Source: Pelagibacterium nitratireducens
Lineage (GTDB): Bacteria; Pseudomonadota; Alphaproteobacteria; Rhizobiales; Devosiaceae
Direction: 5' to 3'
Length of the DNA stretch: 64,000 bases
Assembly: GCF_037044555.1 (NCBI RefSeq)
Contig: NZ_CP146275.1
Location: 3,631,126 to 3,695,125 of the forward strand
The notes beneath the pieces are model-generated. The model saw nothing but the letters and a program-made list of their open reading frames with translations, ran no database searches and was not told the origin of the DNA. Both the position numbers and the translations under genes were made by a program. This document shows positions 41,464 through 50,003 of this stretch, one piece after another; the stretch's first letter is position 1; each line of letters opens with the position of its first letter.

Positions 41464-43197
41464 TCAGAGTCCCGCTTCAGGCTCGTCGGTATCGGGGGTG
41501 TCACGGTCGGGGTCGATCTGTTCGAGCGGGATGGAAAACGTCCATTCGATGCCGTCCTCGTGCACGGTGCGCTCGACATCGGCCTTGAGCGCGCCGGCAA
41601 CCATGGTCTGAAGCACGACGGTGCCGAACCCCTTGTGATCGGCAGGCGGGGTGAAACCGGGCACGGTTTCGCGCCAGACCAGTTGCAACCTGTCCCCGCC
41701 GGCCCGGTTCCAGTTGACGGTGAGCTTGCCGCCATCGCGAGAAAACGCGCCGTATTTGGAGGCGTTGGTGGCCAGTTCATGGGCAGCCATGCCCAGAACC
41801 TGTGCCGCCTGGACGTTGAGATAGACATTGACCCCGGTCTTGACCACGCGCGAGGGATCTTCTGGACGGAAAGGATCGATCTGGGTGCGAAAGAGATCGC
41901 GCAACCCGATCCCCTGGGTGCCATGGGTCAAAAGCAGATCGGTGGACCGGGCCAGGCCGTAAAGCCGGTTCTGGAAGTTCTCGACGAATTTTTCCACATC
42001 GGCGGCGCCGCGCGCCGTCTGCTTGGCCATGGCCGAAATGACGGTGAGCTGGTTTTTGGAGCGATGCGCCACCTCGCGCATCAAAAACCGCGATTCGGTC
42101 TCGGCCTGGCGCCGCTTGGCCCCGGCGTCGGCCAGTGCCTCAGACACGGTTGCCAGTTCCTGAACCGGGTAGGGAATGGCGACGATCTCCTGGCCGGCGC
42201 CCATGGCACGGGCCTGACGGGCGAGCCCGCGCACAGAGGAGGCAATCTGACGGCCGACGAGTGATGCGGCAAAACCGGCCAGCACGACAATGACCAGCGC
42301 CCCGGCCAGAAGCCACAAAAGCGTTGTGCGCAGAGGCTCGGTGACCATCGAAGAGGGTGCCCAGGCGACCACATACCATCCGGTCAGAATCGAATACTGG
42401 GTGATGGTCTTGTAGTCCTCGCCGGAGATTGTTGTGTCGATCCATCGTGTTCCGCCGGCGTCCTCGCGCAACGGAATGAACAGGGGTTCGCCGATACGGG
42501 CCGCGTCCTCGGAGGCCGCAAGGACCGTATTGTTGGAATCGACAAGCGCCACATGCCAGCCCTGGGGCAGTTCGCGCGTGAGCAGGGCGTTGGAAAGGGA
42601 CGAGGCATTCTGGGTGAGAATGGCGAGTTGGGGCGGGATGATGCCGGGGCGCTGGCGCACCACGTTGAACACATATTCCTGTGCGGTCTGACCGAAAAAG
42701 ATGTCCGACACCACAGCATCAGGCGTTTCGAGGGCCCGACGTACGGATTGACGTTCGGTTACCTGAGTCAGCGGCGCGCCGTATTCGACACGGGTGTTGA
42801 GCAACTGGTTGAACTGATCGTCGGCAATGATGAAATACGAGCCCGTGCCGGCCAGCGCCGTCTGGGCGTGCTCGTGAAATTCGGCCAGATTGCCCGCATT
42901 GAGCGCCTCGATGCTCATGAGCACCCTTTGTGTGGTGATCATGCCCGCAATCTCGCGCTCGACCGACTGGAGGACCGAGCGGGCCGTTGCAACGGTAAAG
43001 GTCTGGACAGTTTCTTCCTGGGCAACGTTGTGGCGAGCCAAAAGCACCGCGGTGAACGCCGTGGCGGGCAGGACGACGAAGGCAACCAGAAAGGCGAGAT
43101 AGAAGATAATCGGAATTGAAAGCGGACCGCTACGCGGCGTTTTCCGCTCCTCGGATTCGGCCGGATGGCTCTCGTTCTGCGGGGCGGATTGAGACAT
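41464..43197 (-). CDS. Orphan sensor histidine kinase (HWE/HisKA_2 type)
   Basis: The 577-residue protein has a first membrane helix at about 27-54 (IPIIFYLAFLVAFVVLPATAFTAVLL) and a periplasmic sensor (about 55-290, double-Cache-like outline). A second helix lies at 292-312 (LLWLLAGALVIVVLAGFA), then a HAMP-like linker. The HisKA_2 phospho-His is H378 in REVAHRSKNQLTVISAMAKQ. The ATPase includes HELATNASKYGAFSRDGG and GFGTVVLQTMV. This is the HWE/HisKA_2 group common in Rhizobiales, many of which signal through PhyR-type or single-domain regulators. No response regulator is adjacent. It lies between rpsO and truB, so it interrupts a normally tight set. Confidence 0.92.
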   Translation of the reverse strand: MSQSAPQNESHPAESEERKTPRSGPLSIPIIFYLAFLVAFVVLPATAFTAVLLARHNVAQEETVQTFTVATARSVLQSVEREIAGMITTQRVLMSIEALNAGNLAEFHEHAQTALAGTGSYFIIADDQFNQLLNTRVEYGAPLTQVTERQSVRRALETPDAVVSDIFFGQTAQEYVFNVVRQRPGIIPPQLAILTQNASSLSNALLTRELPQGWHVALVDSNNTVLAASEDAARIGEPLFIPLREDAGGTRWIDTTISGEDYKTITQYSILTGWYVVAWAPSSMVTEPLRTTLLWLLAGALVIVVLAGFAASLVGRQIASSVRGLARQARAMGAGQEIVAIPYPVQELATVSEALADAGAKRRQAETESRFLMREVAHRSKNQLTVISAMAKQTARGAADVEKFVENFQNRLYGLARSTDLLLTHGTQGIGLRDLFRTQIDPFRPEDPSRVVKTGVNVYLNVQAAQVLGMAAHELATNASKYGAFSRDGGKLTVNWNRAGGDRLQLVWRETVPGFTPPADHKGFGTVVLQTMVAGALKADVERTVHEDGIEWTFSIPLEQIDPDRDTPDTDEPEAGL

Positions 43198-43284
43198 TGT
43201 CGAGTGGCCGATCCTTATGGACCCGCAAACCTTTAGCCTGTCACAGAGAGAGGGTAAAGAGCCCCCGCGCGGGCCCCGATCCCC

Positions 43285-44196
43285 TCAGCCCAGAATAACC
43301 CGCCTGGGTTTGAACTGGCCCGCCTGGACAAAGCCGAGCGCCACCGCCTCGCCCTTGAGCGATGCCCATGCCTCGTCAAGGGCGATGGGGGCGTCGCGGC
43401 CGGTCAACAGCACCGGGTTTCCCAGCCTTATGGTTGCGGCCTGTCGGGCATCGAGACGGATTTCGGGCAGATCGGCCAGCCCGGCGGCAATGGGCAGCAG
43501 CAAGCCATCGCGGGCCGGAAGCTCTACGGATTCGATCGTTTCGAGGGTAACGGCGTCAGCATCGGAGAAATTGCCCACCCGGGCGCGGTGCAAAGCGCCG
43601 ACATGGCCCCTGGTTCCGAGCGCCTCGGCAATGTCGCGGGCCAGGGCGCGAACATAGGTGCCCTTGGAACAGGTGACCGAGAGTTTGCTGCGCTCGGGGG
43701 CGTGCGCGATCACTTCGAGGGCGTCGATTTCGACCTCGCGGGACGGCATTTCGAGGGTGTGGCCGGCGCGGGCCAGATCATAGGCGCGCTCGCCGCCGAT
43801 CCTGATGGCCGAAAAGGCGGGCGGGATCTGGGTGATCAATCCGATAAACCGCGGCAGGACGGCCTCGAGCGCTTGTTCGGTGGGGCGAACTTCGGAGTTG
43901 GCGATCACTTCGCCTTCGATATCGTCGGTTGAGGTGGCCTGGCCCCAGACGATATCGAAATGATAGACCTTGGTGCCGTCCTGGACGATGGGCACGGTCT
44001 TTGTGGCCTCACCGAAAGCAATGGGAAGGATGCCGGTGGCCAGCGGATCGAGCGTGCCGGCGTGACCGGCTTTTTTGGCGCCATAGAGCCAGCGCAGCTT
44101 GCCTACCGCTTCGGTGGAGCTCATGTCATAGGGCTTGTTGAACACAAGCCAGCCGGACAGGTCGCGCTTGACGCGCTTTTTTTGAGCTTGGCTCAC
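43285..44196 (-). CDS. truB: tRNA pseudouridine-55 synthase
   Basis: TruB converts U55 of the T-loop to pseudouridine in all elongator tRNAs. The 303-residue protein has KRDLSGWLVFNKPYDMSS and the catalytic Asp of GHAGTLDPLATGILPIAFGEATK. YHFDIVWGQATSTDDIEGEV and the C-terminal thumb region (IRLGNPVLLTGRDAPIALDEAWASL) are present. rbfA lies 14 bases upstream, so both are co-transcribed. The pair rbfA-truB is normal, but infB is missing upstream. Confidence 0.97.
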   Translation of the reverse strand: MSQAQKKRVKRDLSGWLVFNKPYDMSSTEAVGKLRWLYGAKKAGHAGTLDPLATGILPIAFGEATKTVPIVQDGTKVYHFDIVWGQATSTDDIEGEVIANSEVRPTEQALEAVLPRFIGLITQIPPAFSAIRIGGERAYDLARAGHTLEMPSREVEIDALEVIAHAPERSKLSVTCSKGTYVRALARDIAEALGTRGHVGALHRARVGNFSDADAVTLETIESVELPARDGLLLPIAAGLADLPEIRLDARQAATIRLGNPVLLTGRDAPIALDEAWASLKGEAVALGFVQAGQFKPRRVILG

Positions 44197-44210
44197 TGCA
44201 CGTCCTTTAT

Positions 44211-44618
44211 TCAGTCTTCGCTGTCGTCGTCGCTCGCCAGATCGCGCTGCACGCGTTCCGAGCGCAAGATCGCGTCGATGCGGCCATATTCGTCGAACGT
44301 CTTGTCGACGAAAAAGCGGAACTGGGGCGCGTATTTCAGATCGAGCGCCGGGGTGACGCGGCCACGGATGAACTTGGCGTGGGTATTGAGCGCGGACACC
44401 ACGTCCTCGGCATTTTCCCCGCCAAGGGGCATGACATAGACATTGGCGAGCTTGAGATCGGGTGTCATGCGCACTTCGGGAACCGTGACGGTAACGGTTT
44501 CGAGCAGCGGATCGATGATCTCGTTGCGCGAGAGCAGAGCCGCGATCTCGTGGCGCACACGTTCGCCGACGCGAAGCATGCGCTGGGAGGGAGCCGATGT
44601 TGATGCCTTTTTGACCAT
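44211..44618 (-). CDS. rbfA: Ribosome-binding factor A
   Basis: RbfA assists the last stage of 30S assembly and is cold-shock related. The 135-residue protein starts MVKKASTSAPSQRMLRVGERVRHEIAALLSRNE. It has the KH-like core VTVPEVRMTPDLKLANVYVMPLGGENAEDVVSALNTHAKFIRGRVTPALDLKYAPQFRFFVDKTFDEYGRIDAIL. The reading frame continues to 44804, but the upstream 62 residues are unrelated. In most genomes infB precedes it. Here the upstream gene is an unrelated NAD-binding protein, 31 bases away. Confidence 0.96.
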   Translation of the reverse strand: MVKKASTSAPSQRMLRVGERVRHEIAALLSRNEIIDPLLETVTVTVPEVRMTPDLKLANVYVMPLGGENAEDVVSALNTHAKFIRGRVTPALDLKYAPQFRFFVDKTFDEYGRIDAILRSERVQRDLASDDDSED

Positions 44619-44649
44619 CCGCGCGAGATAGGGTGCAATTGGCTGCGCG

Positions 44650-45528
44650 TCAATCGTCACGTTGGCGCAATATGGCCGCATGGCCCTCGCGATAGGTGGG
44701 ATATTTGAGGCTGTAGCCGAGCGCGGACTTGATCCTGGCGTTGGAAACGCGGCGGTTTCCCGCATAAAAGGTGCGGGCCATAGGCGAGAGATCGGCGTCC
44801 TCAAAGGCGATTTCGGGCGGTGGAGCCATGGCGAGCAATCGGGCGGCGTCGGCGATCACGTCCTGGGGCGGGGCCGGCTCGTCGTCGCAGACGTTGAAGA
44901 TGCCATCGAGGCGCTGGGTGGCGGCAAGGGCGGTGATGGCCCCGATATCGTGAACATGGATGCGGTTGAAGACCTGGCCGGGCTTGACGATTCGGCGCGC
45001 CGTGCCCGATCTGAGTTTTTCAAATGGCGAGCGCGTCGGGCCGTAGATGCCGGCGAGACGGAGAATGGCGAGCGGGATCGACTTTTCTTCGGCCAGCGCC
45101 TGCCAGCCTGCTTCGGCATCGAGCCGATAGCGGTTACGGGCCGAGAGCGGTTCGGTGGGCGCGGTTTCGTCGATCCACTCCCCCTTGGCGTCGCCATAAA
45201 CGCCGATTGTGGAAAAATAGCCGATCCATTTGAGATTGGGGGCGGCGCGCAGGTCGGGCGCGTGTTGGGCAAGGACCGGATCGCCATTGGGGCCGGGGGA
45301 AATCGAGACCAGAAGATGGGTCGCTGCCTCCAGCGCGGGCTGCAGGGCAGGAGCGGGCGCGGTGCCGTCAAAAATCTGGGCGGCGATGCCCTTTCGGGTC
45401 AGGTCGTCGGCTTTTTCGGCGGAACGGGTTGTGGCCGTCACCGAGACATCGCAACCCGAGCGCAGGGCAGTGATTGCTGCCTGCGCTGAATAGCCGGCGC
45501 CGAAGACGAATATGTTCAATGGCTCCAT
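44650..45528 (-). CDS. Atypical SDR / NAD-dependent epimerase-like protein
   Basis: The 292-residue protein starts MEPLNIFVFGAGYSAQAAITALRSG with a Rossmann GAGYSA motif. It continues TATTRSAEKADDLTRKG, then STIGVYGDAKGEWIDETAPTEPLSARNRYRLDAEAGWQALAE. RLAGIYGPTRSPF is the YeeZ-like segment. The catalytic YxxxK is not evident. These YeeZ-type proteins are conserved in Rhizobiales next to queG and a GST gene. The start lies 13 bases inside the queG coding end. The function is unknown. It is the third gene of GST-queG-SDR. Confidence 0.85.
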   Translation of the reverse strand: MEPLNIFVFGAGYSAQAAITALRSGCDVSVTATTRSAEKADDLTRKGIAAQIFDGTAPAPALQPALEAATHLLVSISPGPNGDPVLAQHAPDLRAAPNLKWIGYFSTIGVYGDAKGEWIDETAPTEPLSARNRYRLDAEAGWQALAEEKSIPLAILRLAGIYGPTRSPFEKLRSGTARRIVKPGQVFNRIHVHDIGAITALAATQRLDGIFNVCDDEPAPPQDVIADAARLLAMAPPPEIAFEDADLSPMARTFYAGNRRVSNARIKSALGYSLKYPTYREGHAAILRQRDD

Positions 45529-46637
45529 TCGGCTCTGACCTCCGGATCGGGTTCGGTTGCAAGTGATCTGGCCCGCTGGGCGTCTGCCTCGCCCTCCCCG
45601 GTCAGCTGCCGCAGGGCCCAGATGGCCATGCCACGCACCAGCGGGCTGTCATGGGCGATCAGCCGCTCGATGGCGGCAAGATACGCCGTGTCGCCCGAAT
45701 TGCCCGCCGCAACGAGGCAATTGCGCAAAAAACGGTCCGAGCCGAGGCGCTTGACGGGTGTCTGGGCGAAAAAATCGCGGAATGCTGCATCGCTCAGAGC
45801 GAGCATGTCGCTCAAGCCGGCATTGCGGATGGATTGGCGGGCCGAGAGTTTGGCGTCGCGGGTGGCGCTGGCGAACTTGTTCCATGGGCAGACCGCGAGA
45901 CAATCGTCGCAGCCGAAGACGCGATTGCCCATGGGTTTGCGGAATTCGACAGGGATCTGGCCCTTATGCTCGACCGAATAATAGGCAAGGCATTTGCGGG
46001 CATCGAGGCGGAATGGGGCGGGGAAGGCATCTGTGGGGCAGATGTCGAGGCATTTGGTGCAGGTGCCGCATTTTTCCTCTGCCGGTGTGCTGGCGGGCAG
46101 ATCGGCCGAAGTGAAAATCGCCCCCAGAAACAGCCACGAGCCCGCATCGCGCGAGAGCAACACCGTGTGCTTGCCCTGCCAACCCAAGCCCGCGGCTTCG
46201 GCGAGGGGCTTTTCCATCACCGGTGCGGTATCGACGAACACTTTGACCTCGGCGCCGGTGCGGCGGGCGAGAAGGCCTGCGAGATCCTTGAGGCGACCCT
46301 TGATGACGTCATGGTAGTCGCGCATCTGGGCGTAGACCGAGACGTTGGCGAGGGAAGTGTCGGCGAGACGGTCGAGCGGGTTTTCCTCCGGGCCGTAATT
46401 GGCGCCCACCATGATAACCGATTTCACATCGGGCCAGAGTGCGGCAGGGGATTTGCGGCGCTCCTCGGTGTCGGCCATCCAGTCCATATCGGCGTGCCAG
46501 CCGCTTTGTAGCGCCGATTGCAGCTTTTGCGGCAGGTCGGGGCGGGCATCGGCAGGCGCGATGCCGAAACCGGCAAAGCCCAGTTCGGCAGCGCGGGCGC
46601 GCAGTTCGGCAACTATGCTGTCGCCCTTAGCACTCAA
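45516..46637 (-). CDS. queG: Epoxyqueuosine reductase
   Basis: QueG reduces epoxyqueuosine to queuosine in tRNA with a cobalamin and two 4Fe-4S clusters. The 373-residue product has the two ferredoxin motifs CGTCTKCLDICP and CDDCLAVCPWN, the N-terminal YGPEENPLDRLA segment, and the HEAT-like C-terminus. No Met lies near the expected start. A TTG at 46637 overlaps the GST stop as TTGA and starts the family-like LSAKGDSIVAELRARAAELGF, so it is chosen. It is coupled with GST upstream and the SDR downstream (13-base overlap). Confidence 0.93.
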   Translation of the reverse strand: MSAKGDSIVAELRARAAELGFAGFGIAPADARPDLPQKLQSALQSGWHADMDWMADTEERRKSPAALWPDVKSVIMVGANYGPEENPLDRLADTSLANVSVYAQMRDYHDVIKGRLKDLAGLLARRTGAEVKVFVDTAPVMEKPLAEAAGLGWQGKHTVLLSRDAGSWLFLGAIFTSADLPASTPAEEKCGTCTKCLDICPTDAFPAPFRLDARKCLAYYSVEHKGQIPVEFRKPMGNRVFGCDDCLAVCPWNKFASATRDAKLSARQSIRNAGLSDMLALSDAAFRDFFAQTPVKRLGSDRFLRNCLVAAGNSGDTAYLAAIERLIAHDSPLVRGMAIWALRQLTGEGEADAQRARSLATEPDPEVRAEWSH

Positions 46638-47314
46638 AAATCGAGGTCCGCGTAGCTCGTCGAGGCCGGCATGCCCACGATGCGGTCGCCCAGCAGTGGA
46701 CGGAAAGCGGGGCGCGATTTGATGCGGGCGTACCAATCCTTGATTTCGCCGGCCTTTTCCCAGGCGATGTCGCCCATATAATCGAGCACGGAAATATGGG
46801 CGGCGAGTGCAAAATCGGCCAGAGTCAGCGTATCGCCGGCCAGCCAGCGGCGAGTGGCCAGAACCCAGGAAAAATAGGCAAGGTGTTCGGTGAGGTTGGC
46901 CTTGGCGATGCGGATGACCGAAGGCTCGGGAGCGCCAGAGCGCAGATCGCGCTTTATGAGCTTTTCCTCGAGAAGATAGGCGGTCACTTCAGGGCCGAGC
47001 TTTAACAGAACCCATTCGAGCAGGCGCCAGACTTCGATCTTTTCGCCTGCATTTTCGGGCAACAGGGCCTCGATATGGCCTTCGGGGCCGAAATTGTCCT
47101 CGATATGGGCGATGGTGGCCAGAATGCCGACAATAGGCGGAAACGGCTCGTCGAGCATGACGGGGACGGATGCCGCGGGGTTGATTTCAAGAAAATCGGG
47201 ATCGCGCCGCCAGGGCGCCACGTCGACCAGACCGACATCGACACCGTATTCGGCAAGCATGAGGCGGATGAGCCGGCTTGAGGGATCGAGCTTATGATGC
47301 AAAAGCTGGGGCAT
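46634..47314 (-). CDS. Glutathione S-transferase-like protein
   Basis: The 226-residue protein starts MPQLLHHKLDPSSRLIRLMLAEYGVDVGLVDVAPWRRDPDFLEINPAASVPVMLDEPFPPIVG, the thioredoxin-like GST N-domain with the cis-Pro loop (SVPVML). The alpha-helical C-domain has RRWLAGDTLTLADFALAAHISVLDYMG, which contains the LADF N-capping motif. The Ser of DPSSRL is the likely catalytic residue. The start at 47314 avoids 19 unrelated residues. It is the first gene of the GST-queG-SDR transcript. Confidence 0.93.
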   Translation of the reverse strand: MPQLLHHKLDPSSRLIRLMLAEYGVDVGLVDVAPWRRDPDFLEINPAASVPVMLDEPFPPIVGILATIAHIEDNFGPEGHIEALLPENAGEKIEVWRLLEWVLLKLGPEVTAYLLEEKLIKRDLRSGAPEPSVIRIAKANLTEHLAYFSWVLATRRWLAGDTLTLADFALAAHISVLDYMGDIAWEKAGEIKDWYARIKSRPAFRPLLGDRIVGMPASTSYADLDF

Positions 47315-47504
47315 GGACCAATCATAAAAATGTTGCGGCACCCGATCCAGGTGGAAGCCGGAGGGCCGCAAACCTCAACACGCGATTAGGCCGCGTAAAC
47401 TGAGGGCCAATCAAGGTGTTTTTGTGCCCAAGCCGCCAAGCCTGCGCGCATTTTTCCTTAACCGGTCAACGATCGGTTAACCGCAACCGGGTCCAGCGAG
47501 CCAA

Positions 47505-48485
47505 TCAGCCATTGACCAGCGGATTGATGTGCCGGTCGAATTCGCCATGCTTGCGGAAGCGCCACATATAGGTGGGGAGGATGGCGTCCATTGTGGTGGG
47601 CGCGATGCCGAACGCTTCAAGGGTTCGTTTCTGCTTTATCGCTTCGGGCGAGACGACATTGTCGATGCCGAGCTGGATGACCTGATCAGGGGTCAGGAGC
47701 GGCCTGGGCAGGAGCGAAAGAACGCTGGCGACCGGCTTTGCGACAAATTCGGGCAAGGGCAGGACAACCCGCTTGCGGCGGGTCTGTTCGAGCACGCGCT
47801 CGATCACCTGTTCCATGGTGACGATTTCAGGGCCGCCCAGCTCATAGACCTTGCCGGTCTTGACGGCGCCCTGGGAAGCGAGAGCGATGGCCTCGGCGAC
47901 GTCGGCTACGTAAACGGGCTGGAATTTTGTATCACGCCCGATCAGCGGCATAATCGGGGACATGCGGGCGATAAAGCCGAACAGGTTGAAAAACCCGTCC
48001 TCGGCCCCGAACACCAGGGACGGCCGAATGACAATGGCCTCGGGGAAAGCCTTGAAAACTTCGTCCTCGCCCAGCGCCTTGGCGCGCTGATAGGCCGAGG
48101 GCGATTGGGTATCGGCCCCTATGGCCGACATGTGAATGAGGGTGGGCACGCCGGCGTCGCGGGCCGCTTCCGCAACGGCCTTGGCGCCCTGGGTCTGGAC
48201 GGCGCGGAAGCGCTGCTTGCCCTTTTCGAAAAGAATGCCGACCAGATTGATGACCACGTCGGACCCGCGCACGGCGGAAGCGACCGATTCGGGATAGCGC
48301 AGATTGGCCTGGACCGGCTGGATCTGACCGGGGAAACCGAACATGCGCACATGGCCGGCCAGATCGGGGCGCCTGACGGCCACCCTTACCGAATACCCAC
48401 GCCGCGCCAGATCCTGGGTGAGCTGGGAGCCGATAAAGCCCGAGCCACCGAAGATCGTCGCGATTTTTCTTGTCTTTTCGGTCAT
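47505..48485 (-). CDS. NDUFA9-like complex I-associated NAD(P)-binding protein
   Basis: The 326-residue atypical SDR starts MTEKTRKIATIFGGSGFIGSQLTQDLARRGYSVRVAVRRPDLAGHVRMFGFPGQIQPVQANLRY. VINLVGILFEKGKQRFRAVQTQGAKAVAEAARDAGV and YQRAKALGEDEVFKAFPEAIVIRPSLVFGAEDGFFNLF match the NDUFA9/YbjT-like group. In alphaproteobacteria the family is linked to respiratory complex I and is usually annotated as NAD(P)H-binding. Its neighbours give no further hint. It is monocistronic. An ATG 69 bases upstream would add unrelated residues. Confidence 0.9.
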   Translation of the reverse strand: MTEKTRKIATIFGGSGFIGSQLTQDLARRGYSVRVAVRRPDLAGHVRMFGFPGQIQPVQANLRYPESVASAVRGSDVVINLVGILFEKGKQRFRAVQTQGAKAVAEAARDAGVPTLIHMSAIGADTQSPSAYQRAKALGEDEVFKAFPEAIVIRPSLVFGAEDGFFNLFGFIARMSPIMPLIGRDTKFQPVYVADVAEAIALASQGAVKTGKVYELGGPEIVTMEQVIERVLEQTRRKRVVLPLPEFVAKPVASVLSLLPRPLLTPDQVIQLGIDNVVSPEAIKQKRTLEAFGIAPTTMDAILPTYMWRFRKHGEFDRHINPLVNG

Positions 48486-48655
48486 GAGAAGGATCCCGCC
48501 GCCAAAACGAACGCCTGTGAAGATGGCCCGTTCTAGCCCCGGTGGCTTGCCCATTGCAATCGGTTTGCGACGCGATACGGCTGCATGGGCAAAGGGGATT
48601 GACTCTTCAATCCATATGTTCTTGATTTGTTCTTATATTTTCGAGGAGAGTAACA

Positions 48656-49024
48656 GTGGGTGAACAAACCGAAATTGCTGTTTATGAAGGCAGTTGCCAG
48701 TGCGGTGCCGTCCGCTTTACCGCCCGCACACGGCTCGAGGCGCCGTTTCAATGCAATTGCTCGCGCTGCCGGAGGCTGAACGCGGTCATGCATTCGGTGC
48801 GGGGGGATGATTTCACGCTTTTGAGTGGCAGCGAGGCGCTGAAAATCTACAGGTTCAATTCCCACACCATCGCGCATCAGTTCTGCACCCAATGCGGTAT
48901 CCAGCCTTTTGCATCTGGAAGCGATCGGGAGGGCAACACGATCCATGTCATAAACGTGCACTGTCTCGATGAGCCGCGTTATGACAGGAACGCCGTAAGC
49001 CACTTCAACGGGTCCGATTTCTGA
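48656..49024 (+). CDS. GFA-family protein
   Basis: The 122-residue zinc-binding protein shows EGSCQCGAVRF (CxC), QCNCSRCRR (CxCxxC), and QFCTQCGIQPF (CxxC), the GFA fold pattern. It differs from the GFA protein at 36828-37253 in both length and C-terminal half (SDREGNTIHVINVHCLDEPRYD here). A GTG start at 48656 follows GAGGAGAG at good spacing, stronger than any alternative. It is monocistronic, divergent from the NDUFA9-like gene, and precedes tRNA-Leu by 89 bases. Confidence 0.9.
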   Translation: MGEQTEIAVYEGSCQCGAVRFTARTRLEAPFQCNCSRCRRLNAVMHSVRGDDFTLLSGSEALKIYRFNSHTIAHQFCTQCGIQPFASGSDREGNTIHVINVHCLDEPRYDRNAVSHFNGSDF

Positions 49025-49072
49025 GCCGCGGCCCGCCGCGCATAAATTGCTGTCGGGCCGGTGCAAGCTGCA

Positions 49073-49099
49073 TTGACAAAGCCCAAAGGGCACTCTAAA
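49073..49099 (+). promoter_or_regulatory. Candidate promoter of tRNA-Leu
   Basis: -35 TTGACA (49073-49078) and a -10 TCTAAA (49094-49099) lie just upstream of the tRNA. The 15-nt spacer is shorter than the ideal; an alternative -10 one base later (CTAAAG) gives 16. The palindrome GCCC-AAA-GGGC sits in the spacer. Confidence 0.5.
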
Positions 49100-49112
49100 G
49101 CGTGCCCCCGTT

Positions 49113-49199
49113 GCCCAGATGGCGGAATTGGTAGACGCGCTAGCTTCAGGTGCTAGTTCCCGAAAGGGAGTGGAAGTTCGAGTCTTCTTCTGGGCACCA
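49113..49199 (+). tRNA. tRNA-Leu (anticodon CAG)
   Basis: An 87-nt type II tRNA. The acceptor arm GCCCAGA pairs with TCTGGGC, and the D-arm contains GGTAGACGCGC. The anticodon stem GCTAG/CTAGT-like region frames a loop TTCAGGT with anticodon CAG. The long variable arm is TTCCCGAAAGGGAGT, the T-arm GAAGTTCGAGTCTTC, and CCA is encoded. It decodes CUG. A run of eight Ts follows 3 bases past CCA (49203-49210). Confidence 0.96.
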
Positions 49200-49382
49200 T
49201 CGTTTTTTTTCGGCCTTGCCGAACTTTCCAGAAATATCGGGTTTTATCGGCCGTCCCCTGTTGCCAGGGGAGGCGGGGCGCGATTGGTCGCAGCCCTGCC
49301 TTGGGCTGGAAGGTCTAGGCAAAACGCTGCGGGGTGTGGCATCTAGGGAAACCTTTGCCTCTCCCCGGAGTTATGAGACGAC

Positions 49383-50000
49383 ATGAGCGTTCGACTGCAC
49401 AAGGGCGATCTGCCCGACCTTTCCCGCTACACCGGACGGCAGGTGGCGATCGATACCGAGACGATGGGGCTCAACCCGATGCGCGACCGGCTGTGCGTCG
49501 TGCAGCTTTCGCCCGGTGACGGCACTGCCGATGTGGTCCAGATCCTGCCCGGGCAGACCGAGGCACCCAACCTTGCGGCGCTTTTGGCCGATGAGACCAA
49601 GACAAAACTGTTTCATTTCGCCCGGTTCGACATGGCGGCGCTTTTTGCCGCGTTCGGGGTAATGACCACGCCGGTCTATTGCACCAAGATCGCCTCGAAA
49701 CTCGTGCGCACCTATACCGACCGGCATGGGCTCAAAGACCTCTCGCGCGAGCTTTTGGGCGTCGACATGAGCAAGCAGCAGCAATCGTCGGACTGGGGGG
49801 CGGAAACGCTGAGCCAGGCCCAGCTCGATTATGCCGCATCGGATGTGCTCTATCTGCACGATCTGCGCCGCCACCTGGACCGGATGCTGGCACGAGAGGG
49901 CCGGGTGGACATGGCGAAGGCCTGTTTCGAATTCCTGCCCACGCGCGCCCAACTCGATCTCGCCGGCTGGCCCGAGACCGATATCTTTGCCCACAGCTAG
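49383..50000 (+). CDS. RNase D-like 3'-5' exonuclease
   Basis: The 205-residue protein has the DEDD exonuclease signatures: VAIDTETMGL (ExoI), FHFARFDMAAL (ExoII) and YAASDVLYLHDLRRHL (ExoIII, DEDDy type). It lacks the C-terminal HRDC domains of full-length RNase D, so it is the short alphaproteobacterial form that trims stable RNA 3' ends. It begins the exonuclease-lptC-lptA-lptB string. The lptC ATG follows its stop by 3 bases, so they are co-transcribed. The common name rnd is used loosely for this short type. Confidence 0.93.
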   Translation: MSVRLHKGDLPDLSRYTGRQVAIDTETMGLNPMRDRLCVVQLSPGDGTADVVQILPGQTEAPNLAALLADETKTKLFHFARFDMAALFAAFGVMTTPVYCTKIASKLVRTYTDRHGLKDLSRELLGVDMSKQQQSSDWGAETLSQAQLDYAASDVLYLHDLRRHLDRMLAREGRVDMAKACFEFLPTRAQLDLAGWPETDIFAHS

Positions 50001-50003
50001 CCA

